32,046 nt of DNA from an uncultured Bacilli bacterium (GTDB lineage: Bacteria > Bacillota_I > Bacilli_A > RF39 > UBA660). The translations under genes were made by a program, and so were the position numbers. Shown piece by piece: positions 1-9,392 of this stretch. The stretch covers positions 1-32,046 of the forward strand of contig CANRDL010000013.1 of NCBI GenBank assembly GCA_947629405.1, given 5' to 3'. The notes beneath the pieces were generated by a model. That model was given only the letters and a program-made list of their open reading frames with translations, made no database searches and was not told the DNA's origin. The first letter of the stretch is position 1. Each line of letters starts with the position of its first letter.

Positions 1-58
1 TCCATTAAAAAGGCTTATGCTTCTCCTTTCGTGACCTTATCTCTTAATTTAACGTGTC
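1..58. other. Left edge, no gene recognised
   Basis: No coding region or RNA could be assigned to this AT-rich edge. On the minus strand it contains an AAAGGAG Shine-Dalgarno-like run (around 29-23), but any gene it serves would lie outside the window. Confidence 0.3.
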
Positions 59-88
59 AAAAAAAAAGACTTGTATTACAAATCTTTA
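58..88 (-). terminator. Rho-independent terminator of the 885-aa gene
   Basis: On the minus strand an AAAGA...TCTTT stem with an inner TGT/ACA pairing (65-87) is followed by a run of at least eight T residues. It lies about 60 nt past the stop of the gene ending at 147, the right place to end that transcript. Confidence 0.6.
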
Positions 89-146
89 TAATTTTTTTAT
101 AAAATACGAAAATACCAAAACTTTCAAATTTTATCTAAATTACCAA

Positions 147-2804
147 TTATTTAATGTTTCTTCTAAGTTTTAACATTTTTTCATCAGTTATTGTAAATTG
201 TTCTTGAGCATCTGTTGAAATATTATTTCTTCTTGGATAATTGCAAGGATTTTTATCTTCGCAAATTAAATTTTGTTGTTCTGCATATGTGAATATTTCC
301 CACGATGCAGTTCCTGGATCCTTACCAACATTAACTTTAATACAAGGAATATTAAGTTCATTCATTTGGTGATAAATTCCATTGGCATAGCGAATAATAG
401 ATTCGGCCATCAAAGGGATGGATTTAGCATTACATTCATCTATTTTACTAAATTGACCTTCTACATTATCAATGCAAACTACCTTTTCTTCTTGATCATA
501 CCAAACTAATCCATCAAAAAATGTTCTATTAGGCGATGTAAAAGTGACATATCGCCAATTTGGATCAGTTATAACATGAGTTAAGCGATCTTGAGCTAAC
601 CCACCATATCTTGAGCAGCAATTTGTTTTTCTACCACTAAGAAATACTCGAGGATTACTCTTCAAATAAGATGTATATTTCATTAAATTTGTTGTTATAT
701 CTTCTATATTTGGAATAATTACTTTTTGTTCATCAATTATAAGAGCTTGTTCATAAAGTCCTATAGCCCATTTAATTTCATTTTCACTTGCCCCAAATTT
801 CATCAATAATTCTACAAGATGAACATATCGTTCATCATCAGCTTTTTCACCAAGTATTTTTTTATCTATTCTAACATTAGTAATTGATGCCATGGCATCA
901 TTTGGTGTTAACAATTTATTTCTTGTACGTGTTTTTATTTTTTTCTCTGGTCGATAATTAAGAACTTCATCAAATCTTTCAAAAAGTTCACCTGTCATAT
1001 TAGTGCCAAGATCAGGTTCAATAAACGCTTGACTATCTTTAGCATAATGTTGCATAAAAAAGTCAGCAAACTGTTTATTATAACCTTTCCTCAAATCTAT
1101 TGCCCCATAAGTAGTATGAAGTTCATCAGCAGTTATTCCTTTTTTTAGAAAATAATCAATAATATAATTTAATGCTTTTTCACTTATTGATTCTTTACTA
1201 TTAAATAGTCCTAAAATATAACCAAGAGCGACTATTCCTTCCATTTCTTCTAAATTACTTGGTTGATATTCATCTTTTAAAACTTTAAGACGTTTATGAT
1301 TATTATTGTAAAAATATTCGTAGCTTTTATCTGCTGGTATTTTATTAATAACTGCTGCTGAAGGAATCCATTTTTTTGCAGTATAAGGAAGCCATTCAAA
1401 CAATTTTTTACTAATACTATTATTATTTATTATAGATAATAAATTTTTTTCACTTTCAGTTAAATTTCCATTATTTTTATCAGATAATTCTTTAAGTTTT
1501 ACAATTTTGTTTATTTGTTTTCGACTAATAATTTTTTCTTGATTATTTCTATCAAATACAACAATATATGGTTGTTTTTTATCAAATAAATTACTATAAT
1601 CTTTAAAACTATAACCATTTTGCATACATATAATAATCATTTCTAAAATATTAGCAAATTCTTTGCGAACAACAAATCGTTCTTTACCACTTGGATCAAT
1701 AACTTTTAAAGATTCTTGATTCATATTAAATAAATTATCATTATCTGGAAAAGAAAAGCCTAGATCCAAGCTTTTTTTAATAACTCTAAACCATTCGGCA
1801 GAAATAGCTGATAATACATCACGCGTAATTGTTAAATTATGTTCTTTATCAAAATTATCAAGACATCTTAAATCAATATTTTTTACTCTTTTATCACAAA
1901 GATCAATAATATCAGGAATTTTAAAATTTTCTTTATTAAGGGTTTCTAGCACATTAACATATTTATTTACATCTGGTTCTAAATAACGACGATTAAAAAT
2001 AATTTCATTTTCATTAGGATCAATTAAAGTAATGTTATCACATTTTGAATCAAATATGTATGCAGGATTTAAAAATTTGTAATTATTTCTTTTTAAAAAA
2101 TATACTAGATTTAATAAATTATTACTCATTTCACAAGCAAGTTTTTTATTTAATACAAATGTATTTTCTCCATTAGTCTGTTTAAACACAATATCTTTTA
2201 TTGTTTCATTAAATAAGCAATCTAATTCTGGAAAATCATAACCTTGGCGAACTAGAAAACGAACAGTTCTATAAAGTTTTCCATCTATCTTTTTTTCTTC
2301 TTTATATTCATTCAGGTGATGGTATTCTTTATCATAATTATTTGAAAATCTATAATATAAATCATCTTTATTAGGAATAAATACATATCTATCATTTTTA
2401 TCATAACAAAAAGACATTAGCATTTTAGTATTGTTATTTGAATTAGAAAGTTTTGCTATTCGTTCATCACTAAAATAACTCCCATATTGATTTTTAATTT
2501 CAATCTTTGACATTCCATATACGATTTTTATGATACCTTTAGTGAATTTATAAGGATCATCATAAGGCTCAATATGGCCATGAATGTAAAAATCTGTAAT
2601 TTCTTTATTAGTTAGTCCTAGATCAATTAATGCATCTAATATCCCAAATAATCCTGTTTTCTTCATATCCATAACAGGTTCTCTATAATATTGTAAATGG
2701 AATATTTTCTGGCTAACATCAAATTCATCGCCCTCAAATTGTAATAAAAATGCTAGTTCTTTATAATCATTATCCACTTGCCAAGTTTTTTCTTGTTTTT
2801 CCAT
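147..2804 (-). CDS. 885-aa protein of unknown function with five tandem ~50-aa repeats
   Basis: I do not recognise a named family. The ATG at 2804 follows GGAGG by 8 nt; an in-frame upstream ATG would put that GGAGG inside the gene, so 2804 is preferred. There is no signal peptide or membrane segment, so it is probably cytoplasmic. Residues ~181-435 hold five degenerate repeats of about 50 aa, each with a pattern like L-x-x-x-x-Y-x-F...LF-D/N...(V/I)-x-D-x-x-x-x-E...R-K. The C-terminal third has a Cys-Cys pair (residues 729-730, in GRKTNCCSRYGG), a TSPN segment and a FDGLVWY...CIDNVEG stretch. This recalls the NCC...G...SP...W...DN(I/V)E pattern of uncharacterised GNAT-like domains found with phage or plasmid PcfJ-type proteins; that likeness is from memory and weak. 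It is a single-gene unit with its own promoter and terminator. Confidence 0.85.
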   Translation of the reverse strand: MEKQEKTWQVDNDYKELAFLLQFEGDEFDVSQKIFHLQYYREPVMDMKKTGLFGILDALIDLGLTNKEITDFYIHGHIEPYDDPYKFTKGIIKIVYGMSKIEIKNQYGSYFSDERIAKLSNSNNNTKMLMSFCYDKNDRYVFIPNKDDLYYRFSNNYDKEYHHLNEYKEEKKIDGKLYRTVRFLVRQGYDFPELDCLFNETIKDIVFKQTNGENTFVLNKKLACEMSNNLLNLVYFLKRNNYKFLNPAYIFDSKCDNITLIDPNENEIIFNRRYLEPDVNKYVNVLETLNKENFKIPDIIDLCDKRVKNIDLRCLDNFDKEHNLTITRDVLSAISAEWFRVIKKSLDLGFSFPDNDNLFNMNQESLKVIDPSGKERFVVRKEFANILEMIIICMQNGYSFKDYSNLFDKKQPYIVVFDRNNQEKIISRKQINKIVKLKELSDKNNGNLTESEKNLLSIINNNSISKKLFEWLPYTAKKWIPSAAVINKIPADKSYEYFYNNNHKRLKVLKDEYQPSNLEEMEGIVALGYILGLFNSKESISEKALNYIIDYFLKKGITADELHTTYGAIDLRKGYNKQFADFFMQHYAKDSQAFIEPDLGTNMTGELFERFDEVLNYRPEKKIKTRTRNKLLTPNDAMASITNVRIDKKILGEKADDERYVHLVELLMKFGASENEIKWAIGLYEQALIIDEQKVIIPNIEDITTNLMKYTSYLKSNPRVFLSGRKTNCCSRYGGLAQDRLTHVITDPNWRYVTFTSPNRTFFDGLVWYDQEEKVVCIDNVEGQFSKIDECNAKSIPLMAESIIRYANGIYHQMNELNIPCIKVNVGKDPGTASWEIFTYAEQQNLICEDKNPCNYPRRNNISTDAQEQFTITDEKMLKLRRNIK

Positions 2805-2821
2805 AATATATGCCTCCATTT

Positions 2822-2849
2822 ATATTATGATATTATACTTTTTTATCAA
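2822..2849 (-). promoter_or_regulatory. Sigma-A-type promoter of the 885-aa gene
   Basis: On the minus strand TTGATA (2849-2844) and TAATAT (2827-2822) are separated by 16 nt, about 18 nt upstream of the start codon and just before GGAGG. It lies immediately downstream of the lipoprotein gene stop at 2855, so the two genes can be transcribed separately. Confidence 0.55.
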
Positions 2850-2854
2850 TTAAT

Positions 2855-3778
2855 TTAATGTTTTATTAATTTTGGTGCAGATGTTTGTTTTTTATTTTTT
2901 GTTGCATAAAATGATTCAAAATAATCTTGATAATATGTTCCAGCATCAAGATAGGATTTGTAATCATCTTTACTAATATACCATTCTTCTATTTCATCTC
3001 TAGTGGAAGTACCAATAATCTCTAAATTTTCATCATAAAATGTATATATGTCATTGTCAATATCGTTATCACTATAATCATACTCAACACCTATTAAATA
3101 ACTTATTTCTTCTTCTGAAGCAATTTGTGAAGGAAAAAAAGAATCAAATTTTTTACTTTTTTTGCCTGTTTCATAATCATAGAAATAAATTTCAGGAGCT
3201 AATGAATCTTTATCTTCTCCTTCAGAATAATCTTGAATTACAACCTTATTTCCAATTAACGCATTAAAGTAACCATTAAAAGAGCAAAGTTCCGATCCAT
3301 TATTATCTAATAATGTTATTCTAGGATTTAAAGTACTACCATTTGCATCTTTTCGCAAAGTTTTTCCTACAAAATAATCATATTCTTTATCAGTAAGAAC
3401 TTTTTCCGAGCTACCCAATAATACTTCATCAGTTGATAAATAACTATAACTATAATTAAAATAACTATAATTACTTAACAAACTTATTTCATCAAAATTA
3501 TCAGATAATCTATTTCCATCTTCATCTGATAAATATACTTTATTATCTGTTGATAATATTATTCCTCTTTTTTCACCATTGGTTAAAGTTTCTACTCCAA
3601 CAATTTCGAGTGATTCACCATCTATAAATGAAGTTGTTATTTCCTCTTGACTTTCGGAACTATTATTAGATTTTGAATTTGAGCATCCAGCTGTAGTCAT
3701 AGCCATAACGCCGGCTAATGATAAAGCACATAATCTTCTTTTAATATTTTTTAATGTCCTTAAATTATTAACATTCAT
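2855..3778 (-). CDS. Putative lipoprotein of unknown function
   Basis: The 307-aa product begins with a basic, hydrophobic export signal and a lipobox-like end, MTTAGC, with Cys32 as the likely lipid-modified residue. A Ser/Asn-rich linker (GCSNSKSNNSSESQEE) follows, so the mature protein is probably tethered to the outer face of the membrane. The rest is acidic and Tyr/Asp-rich with short phrases such as IILSTDNKVYLSDEDGN and ITLLDNNGSELCSFNGY, suggesting a beta-propeller or WG-repeat-like fold. That fold is a guess. The ATG at 3778 follows GGAGA by about 7 nt. The lipobox -3 position is Thr rather than the usual Leu, which lowers certainty on lipidation but not on secretion. Confidence 0.8.
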   Translation of the reverse strand: MNVNNLRTLKNIKRRLCALSLAGVMAMTTAGCSNSKSNNSSESQEEITTSFIDGESLEIVGVETLTNGEKRGIILSTDNKVYLSDEDGNRLSDNFDEISLLSNYSYFNYSYSYLSTDEVLLGSSEKVLTDKEYDYFVGKTLRKDANGSTLNPRITLLDNNGSELCSFNGYFNALIGNKVVIQDYSEGEDKDSLAPEIYFYDYETGKKSKKFDSFFPSQIASEEEISYLIGVEYDYSDNDIDNDIYTFYDENLEIIGTSTRDEIEEWYISKDDYKSYLDAGTYYQDYFESFYATKNKKQTSAPKLIKH

Positions 3779-3806
3779 AAAAATTTCTCCTTTTTAAGCA
3801 TAGCTT

Positions 3807-3835
3807 ATTAAAGCATATTATTTGGTTTTTGTCAA
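3807..3835 (-). promoter_or_regulatory. Sigma-A-type promoter of the lipoprotein gene
   Basis: On the minus strand a consensus TTGACA (3835-3830) and TTTAAT (3812-3807) are spaced by 17 nt, about 29 nt before the start codon at 3778. Confidence 0.7.
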
Positions 3836-3863
3836 TTTACAATCATAAATTGGATAATTATGA

Positions 3864-3902
3864 GAATAAAAAAAATACAAATTAATTATGTAACTTGTAT
3901 TT
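3864..3902 (-). terminator. Terminator downstream of the glutamine amidotransferase gene
   Basis: The inverted repeat AAATACAA (3873-3880) and TTGTATTT (3895-3902) is followed on the minus strand by a run of T residues. It sits just after the stop at 3925. Confidence 0.55.
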
Positions 3903-3924
3903 CTTTGAATTTCGCCATGTTTTA

Positions 3925-4557
3925 TTAACATAAATCGATAAAAGTTTGAAATAAATTATCCATATTATTCATAATTTCAGGATGAAATTCTACACCAATA
4001 ATAAATTTTTTATTTTTATATTCAATTGCTTCAATTACGCCATCGTCGCTAGTAGCTGCTACTAAAAAATCATTAGAAACTTTATCTATTTTATAATGAT
4101 GTAAACTATTTACTTTAATTCTTTCTTTTTTTAATATATCATAAAGTTTGGAATCTTTATTAATATTAATATAATGGCTCAATTTATTAATATCTTTCTT
4201 ACTATTAATATCATCATAATGATTATTTGCCAAAACTAAATTATTTTTAGATTTATACATGCCAATTGTCTGATGTCCCATACAAATACCAAGTAAAGGT
4301 TTATCATTTTTTATCGCATATTTTACAACTTCTTGATAATCATCAATAATATTAATACCACCTGGTATTAAAAATCCATCACATAAATCTAATGACTCTT
4401 TAATTAATTTATCGTCAAAAAATAAAATACTAATTGGAACTGCTTTATGTTCAACTATTTTTTTAACATAATTATTTAAAGTATAATAACGATAAGCAAA
4501 AGGATTGTCACTATTTTTATTGATAGAATTAGAAATTATGCCAATAATTTTTTTCAA
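3925..4557 (-). CDS. Class I glutamine amidotransferase-like hydrolase (peptidase C26 / PuuD type)
   Basis: This 210-aa protein has the class I glutaminase triad: Cys92 in the nucleophile elbow GICMGHQ, and His192 and Glu194 in GVEFHPEI. The FLIPGG segment (residues 62-67) forms the usual oxyanion region. Families with this lone-domain architecture include gamma-glutamyl-GABA hydrolase PuuD and other C26 gamma-glutamyl hydrolases; the exact substrate cannot be read from the sequence. It has no signal peptide and should be cytoplasmic. The start is most likely TTG at 4557, 7-8 nt after a GAGGTGG Shine-Dalgarno, because no ATG or GTG is suitably placed. At 210 aa it is slightly shorter than PuuD (about 250 aa). 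It appears to be a single-gene unit between two terminators. Confidence 0.9.
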   Translation of the reverse strand: MKKIIGIISNSINKNSDNPFAYRYYTLNNYVKKIVEHKAVPISILFFDDKLIKESLDLCDGFLIPGGINIIDDYQEVVKYAIKNDKPLLGICMGHQTIGMYKSKNNLVLANNHYDDINSKKDINKLSHYININKDSKLYDILKKERIKVNSLHHYKIDKVSNDFLVAATSDDGVIEAIEYKNKKFIIGVEFHPEIMNNMDNLFQTFIDLC

Positions 4558-4563
4558 AAAAAT

Positions 4564-4590
4564 CCACCTCTTTTTTCCACCTCTTTTTAT
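4564..4590 (-). promoter_or_regulatory. Tandemly duplicated Shine-Dalgarno segment
   Basis: On the minus strand AGAGGTGGA occurs twice, about 14 nt apart, just before the TTG start at 4557. The proximal copy is at normal ribosome-binding distance; the distal copy is too far to serve this start directly. Confidence 0.55.
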
Positions 4591-4599
4591 AATATATTA

Positions 4600-4633
4600 A
4601 AAAAAATCATTTTTATTTAAAAAATGATTTTTA
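4600..4633 (-). terminator. Terminator of the 108-aa gene
   Basis: A long hairpin, AAAATCATTTTT paired with AAAAATGATTTT, is followed on the minus strand by eight T residues. Its ascending arm overlaps the last codons of the gene ending at 4631. Confidence 0.65.
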
Positions 4634-4957
4634 TTTATTATATTTTTTATAATTTTTTATCGTAGGTCTTATGGCTCTATTTTCAGCTAAAAGGCTTAAT
4701 CCAAATCTATATTTTTTTATATTGTGTAATGATAAAATTCTTGTATGACCATACACCTGATAATTATTTTCAAATAAATCTCTTTCATAATAATAAACCT
4801 TATCTGTTTTTAGTTCTTGATATCCAGGTATGCCATATTCTGTTTCTATTTTTTTGACTAAAATAGTTTCTTCAATTCCATCTGTTTCACTTGTCATAGT
4901 ATTTTCAGTAGGAATCCATTTTACAGCAAAATATAAATTGCTAAAATCTAATTTCAT
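4631..4957 (-). CDS. 108-aa protein of unknown function
   Basis: I do not recognise a family. The ATG at 4957 follows GGAGT with good spacing, and coding is further supported by its position between polC and a terminator that overlaps its stop. The sequence is Tyr- and Lys-rich with no signal peptide, membrane helix or Cys cluster, so a small soluble cytoplasmic protein is likely. It starts 51 nt after the polC stop and could be co-transcribed with polC. Confidence 0.7.
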   Translation of the reverse strand: MKLDFSNLYFAVKWIPTENTMTSETDGIEETILVKKIETEYGIPGYQELKTDKVYYYERDLFENNYQVYGHTRILSLHNIKKYRFGLSLLAENRAIRPTIKNYKKYNK

Positions 4958-5002
4958 ATATTTACTCCTTTGTTAAACTATTATATATTTATGATTTTTA
5001 AA

Positions 5003-5028
5003 TGTCAATTAAAACAAACTTAATTGAT
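5003..5028 (-). terminator. Possible weak terminator at the polC 3' end
   Basis: The inverted repeat TCAATTAA (5005-5012) and TTAATTGA (5020-5027) overlaps the polC stop. On the minus strand it is followed only by a short mixed A/T tract, so termination would be partial. Confidence 0.3.
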
Positions 5029-8000
5029 TAGATTCATTTAAACCATCTAATACACCTAATGTCTTTAGTTTATCAATAGTTGTATTATTAACTTTACATC
5101 TATTTTGAAAGTCTTCAATACTTATAAAAGGATGATCTTCTCTTTCTTCAATTATTTTAGTAGCTACATTATCGCCAAGTCCATCTAGCGCTCTAAATGG
5201 AAAATATAATGATTTTTGATCTTCATCAATTACAAAAAAGCGAGAATCAGACTTTTCTAAATCAATATTTTTAAATGAAAATCCTCTCAATGTCATTTCC
5301 AAAGCAACATTTAAAACATCTAAAGTATTTTTTTCTTTATTTGTTACATCATATCCTTTAGCAAGAATTTCCGAAATTTTAGCTCTTATACCACTTGAAC
5401 CTTTAAGCATTGATTCAATATCAAAATCAAAGCATCTAATACCAAAGAAATTAGAATAATAATTTATTGGTCGATATAATTTAAACCAAGCTACTCTAAA
5501 GCCCATCATAACATAAGCTGTGGCATGAGCTTTAGGGAACATGTATTTTATTTTTTTACAACTGCCAATAAACCATTCAGGAATATTAAATTTGCGCATT
5601 TCTTCTTCATAAATTGCCCATTGTTCTGGTTCTTTAGAAGCTCTACCTTTTCTTACGAATTCAGATATTTTAAATGATAAAGATGGTTCCATATTATAAT
5701 TCATTAAAGTTACTAATATGTCATCACGACAACCAATAATATCTTTAAAAGGACAAATATTTTGTAATATTAAGTCACGAGCATTACCATTCCAAACATC
5801 AGTACCATGTGAAAGTCCAGATATTTTAACTAACTCAGCAAAAGTTTTAGGTTTTGTTTCATCAAGCATTTTTATAACAAAATTAGTTCCAAATTCCGGA
5901 ATTCCTAAAGTTCCCGAAGTACAGTTAATATCACTTTGTTTAACTCCTAAAGCATCAGGTGATGAAAATAATGATAATACTCCTTTATCATCAAAAGGAA
6001 TTGTCATTATATCTATTCCTGTTGTATCCCCTAAATACTTAAGCATAGTTGGATCATCATGACCAAGTATATCAAGTTTTAAAATATTATCATGAATAGC
6101 ATGGAAATCAAAATGAGTTGTATACCAAGTAGCTTCTGTATCATCAGCAGGATATTGATAAGCAGTAAAATCAAATACATCCATATAATCAGGAATAACA
6201 ATTATACCACCAGGATGTTGACCAGTAGTTCTTTTAACACCTGTTACTCCTTTAGCCAGTCTTTCAATTTCAACATTTCTTTTGATTATATTATAATTTT
6301 CAAAATAACCTTTTACAAAACCAAAAGCAGTTTTTTCAGCAACTGTGGAAATAGTTCCCGCACGATAAACATTGTGTTCCCCAAATAATACCTTAGTATA
6401 ATTATGAGCATCAGCTTGATTTTCACCAGAAAAGTTAAGATCGATATCTGGTACTTTTTCCGCTTTAAATCCAAGGAATGTAGCAAAAGGAATATCTTGT
6501 CCTTCTTTTCGCATCTTTATATTACAATCGGGACACATTTTATCAGGCAAATCATAGCCACTAGCATAATTTAAACTAAATTTAACTCCATTTTCTTCCC
6601 AAATTGATTTCTTACATTTTGGACACAAATAATGAGCAGGAAGGCCATTTACTTCGGTAATACCCATCATAGTTGCTACAAATGATGAGCCAACTGATCC
6701 TCTACTACCAACAAAATAACCATCATCATTACTTTTCTTTACTAATTTTTCAGCAATTAAATAAAGTACAGAGTAACCATTGCTAATAATACCATTAAGT
6801 TCAGCTTCAATTCGGTCCTTAACAATATCTGGTAAAGGGTCACCATACATTTCGTGAGCTCTTTCATAAACCATATCTTTAGTTATTTTATCCGAATTTT
6901 CCATTTTTGGTGTATATAATTTATCTTTAATAATTTGGACTTCTTCAACCATATCGGCAATCTTATTTGTATTATTAACAACAATATCTTCAATTAATTT
7001 TTCATCTTCTAAAAATGAAAATTCTTGTTTCATTTCTTTCGTAGTCATAAAATACATATTAGGTATATTTTTAACATGATCTCTATATAACGGATGAAAA
7101 CCTAAACCAGGTACTTTTTGATAAGTAATTATTTTTCGATAAATTAAATCTTCTTTTTTTAAGTTGTGAACATCACCAGTGGCACAGACAATTTTACCAG
7201 CTGCAATTGCTGTATTAATAATCTTTCTTATATTATTTTGAATTTCCAACATACTTCCCATATTAGAAGTTTCAATTAAATATTCCGAAATACTAGGAGG
7301 ATTAACTTCAATAAAATCATAAAAATTCATTTTATTTGCTAATTCAGATTCTTCTTTTGTCTTAGCGACATTAAATATTTCGCCATTTACACAACCACTA
7401 CCAATAAGTAATCCTTCTCGATGTTTTTCGACAACACTTTTTGGTACTTTTGGCTCTTTAAATAAATATTTAGTATTAGCAAGAGAAATTATTTTAAATA
7501 AGTTTTTAAGACCAGTGGCATTTTTAACAAGTAAAGTAATATGAAATGTTCTGGCAAATTTAATTAAATTAGCTGGATCGATATCTTCATATAAAGCATC
7601 AATATCTTCAATATTACGATCATATAAAATAAGACACATTTTATAAAAAGCTTTAGCGGTTGCCAAGGCATCATAATCTCCTCTATGATGTTCATCTTCA
7701 TTAAATTCAATATCATAACGCTTTGTTAAGGCTGAAAGACTATGCCTAGATAGTTCGGGATTTAGTATTCGACTAATCTCCATCGTATCACATACTGTAG
7801 TGTCAAAAGTTTTTATATTATATTGATTACAAGCTCTTACAATAAAAGATGTATCAAACCTAGCATTGTGAGCAACCATAGGATCATCTTTTGCCCATTC
7901 TAAAAATCTTTTTACTACATTTTCTTCATTATCACAATCTTTAACTAAATCATCATCAATTTGGGTAAGTTCAGTTATTTTTTTAGGAATAGGTCGATTA

Positions 8001-9292
8001 GGATTAATTAATTCATCAAATTTATCCAATATTTCCCCATTTTTAATTTTTACAGCCCCAATTTCAATTATGGAATCACTGTTAGCATTAAATCCCGTTG
8101 TCTCAATATCAAAGACAACAAATTCTTCTTTTAAGAAATTATAATTTTTTTTGTTAATGACAATATCTACTTCATCATTAATTACGGAAAGTTCAGCTCC
8201 ATAGATAATTTTTATACCATCTTTAAATTTACAATTATAAGCATCCGGAAAAGCCTGCAAAGAGTTATGATCCGTAATAGCCACTGCTTTATGACCAAAT
8301 TTTTTAGCTTGGGCAATTAGATCTTTGACATTGATTACGCCATCCATTTGACTCATCATTGTATGAGCATGAAGTTCTACTCTTTTATTTTCCGCATCAT
8401 CAACAATTTCATCTTCAGAATGTTCAATTTTTTCAACTGATTTAATATCTAAAACTAAATCATGAGCATACTCATCATTTTCCACATTACCAAAAAATCT
8501 ATACCAATTACCTTCTTTTATCGATTTTTTTACCTTAGGATAAAGATGCATATCTTTTTTAAAAAATTTTATTTTGGCTAAAAGACTATCAGTATTATCA
8601 CTTATTTTTAAAGTTATAACACAAATTTTTTCTTTTTCTAAATATTCTGTTCCAAAAACAAAAGCATCAACAGCAGCATTTTTTATTTCCCCAATTATAT
8701 TTTCTATAGAAGATGGAACTAATTTGCATTTATTACCATATATTAATGGTGATTCTTTTGTTTCTTCAATTTCCTTTTCTTTTTTATTTTTTATTTCTTT
8801 TTTATTATCTTCTTGAAGTTTAACATCTAGTTTTATATCAATGTTAATATCGTTATAACCATATTTTTTTAAATCTTTAATTAAAGATAGTACTTCTTCT
8901 TTTAAATTAATCTCTTCTACTTTGCTACTAACTGTTAAAGTTAATTTATTATTTTCAATTTTAATTTCATTATTTAAAACATCTTGTAAAGAAGGCCTTC
9001 TTTTAATAACATTAGCAAATAAATATTTAAAAGCAGTTAAAATATTTTCATTTGTTATTTGTTCATATTTTATACTTATATTTATTTTTTTTATATTATC
9101 AAAACCATTTTGACAAATATTAATTAGTTTATCAATTATTTCTATATCAATTACTTCAGGAGCTTCTATAAAAACTTTTAGTGTTTCTTCTTTTTTATTT
9201 AAAATAACTTTATCTACTTTAGCTTCTTTAAAGTAATCAAGATAATCAGTAAAATTAATTTTTTTTAAAAATCTTTCAAGTTCATAATTCAT
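5009..9292 (-). CDS. polC: DNA polymerase III alpha subunit, Gram-positive PolC type
   Basis: PolC is the essential replicative DNA polymerase of Bacillota, with built-in 3'-5' proofreading. The 1427-aa product matches the usual ~1440 aa. In order it has an N-terminal region and OB fold, the PHP domain start (VELHAHTMMSQMDG, about residue 307), and a DEDDh exonuclease inserted in the PHP domain (FVVFDIETTGF, about residue 390; later HNARFD and HHRGDYDA). Then come a zinc ribbon (CPKC...CPDC, about residues 885-920), the polymerase palm motif PDIDLNFSG (about residue 947) and the C-terminal thumb and duplex-binding regions. The start is ATG at 9292, preceded by GTGAGG; an in-frame GTG five codons upstream overlaps that Shine-Dalgarno. 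No residue loss is seen. In B. subtilis polC follows rseP and proS, whereas here rseP lies 17 kb away on the other side of the spoIVA region. Confidence 0.98.
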   Translation of the reverse strand: MNYELERFLKKINFTDYLDYFKEAKVDKVILNKKEETLKVFIEAPEVIDIEIIDKLINICQNGFDNIKKINISIKYEQITNENILTAFKYLFANVIKRRPSLQDVLNNEIKIENNKLTLTVSSKVEEINLKEEVLSLIKDLKKYGYNDINIDIKLDVKLQEDNKKEIKNKKEKEIEETKESPLIYGNKCKLVPSSIENIIGEIKNAAVDAFVFGTEYLEKEKICVITLKISDNTDSLLAKIKFFKKDMHLYPKVKKSIKEGNWYRFFGNVENDEYAHDLVLDIKSVEKIEHSEDEIVDDAENKRVELHAHTMMSQMDGVINVKDLIAQAKKFGHKAVAITDHNSLQAFPDAYNCKFKDGIKIIYGAELSVINDEVDIVINKKNYNFLKEEFVVFDIETTGFNANSDSIIEIGAVKIKNGEILDKFDELINPNRPIPKKITELTQIDDDLVKDCDNEENVVKRFLEWAKDDPMVAHNARFDTSFIVRACNQYNIKTFDTTVCDTMEISRILNPELSRHSLSALTKRYDIEFNEDEHHRGDYDALATAKAFYKMCLILYDRNIEDIDALYEDIDPANLIKFARTFHITLLVKNATGLKNLFKIISLANTKYLFKEPKVPKSVVEKHREGLLIGSGCVNGEIFNVAKTKEESELANKMNFYDFIEVNPPSISEYLIETSNMGSMLEIQNNIRKIINTAIAAGKIVCATGDVHNLKKEDLIYRKIITYQKVPGLGFHPLYRDHVKNIPNMYFMTTKEMKQEFSFLEDEKLIEDIVVNNTNKIADMVEEVQIIKDKLYTPKMENSDKITKDMVYERAHEMYGDPLPDIVKDRIEAELNGIISNGYSVLYLIAEKLVKKSNDDGYFVGSRGSVGSSFVATMMGITEVNGLPAHYLCPKCKKSIWEENGVKFSLNYASGYDLPDKMCPDCNIKMRKEGQDIPFATFLGFKAEKVPDIDLNFSGENQADAHNYTKVLFGEHNVYRAGTISTVAEKTAFGFVKGYFENYNIIKRNVEIERLAKGVTGVKRTTGQHPGGIIVIPDYMDVFDFTAYQYPADDTEATWYTTHFDFHAIHDNILKLDILGHDDPTMLKYLGDTTGIDIMTIPFDDKGVLSLFSSPDALGVKQSDINCTSGTLGIPEFGTNFVIKMLDETKPKTFAELVKISGLSHGTDVWNGNARDLILQNICPFKDIIGCRDDILVTLMNYNMEPSLSFKISEFVRKGRASKEPEQWAIYEEEMRKFNIPEWFIGSCKKIKYMFPKAHATAYVMMGFRVAWFKLYRPINYYSNFFGIRCFDFDIESMLKGSSGIRAKISEILAKGYDVTNKEKNTLDVLNVALEMTLRGFSFKNIDLEKSDSRFFVIDEDQKSLYFPFRALDGLGDNVATKIIEEREDHPFISIEDFQNRCKVNNTTIDKLKTLGVLDGLNESNQLSLF

Positions 9293-9353
9293 AACATAAA
9301 GCCTCACTTATAATTTTATTTTATCAAAATATTGATAAAGTTTAAAGAAAAAA

Positions 9354-9385
9354 AGCATAAAAAAATAACCCTTTAAGGGTTATTT
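9354..9385 (-). terminator. Terminator of hup
   Basis: A strong hairpin AATAACCC-TTTA-AGGGTTATT (9363-9383) is followed on the minus strand by seven T residues, just after the hup stop. Confidence 0.85.
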
Positions 9386-9392
9386 TAACTAA

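Noticed and set aside
1-58. A riboswitch or T-box at the left edge
   Set aside because: Only a Shine-Dalgarno-like run is visible and no known aptamer core can be made out in the 58 nt available.
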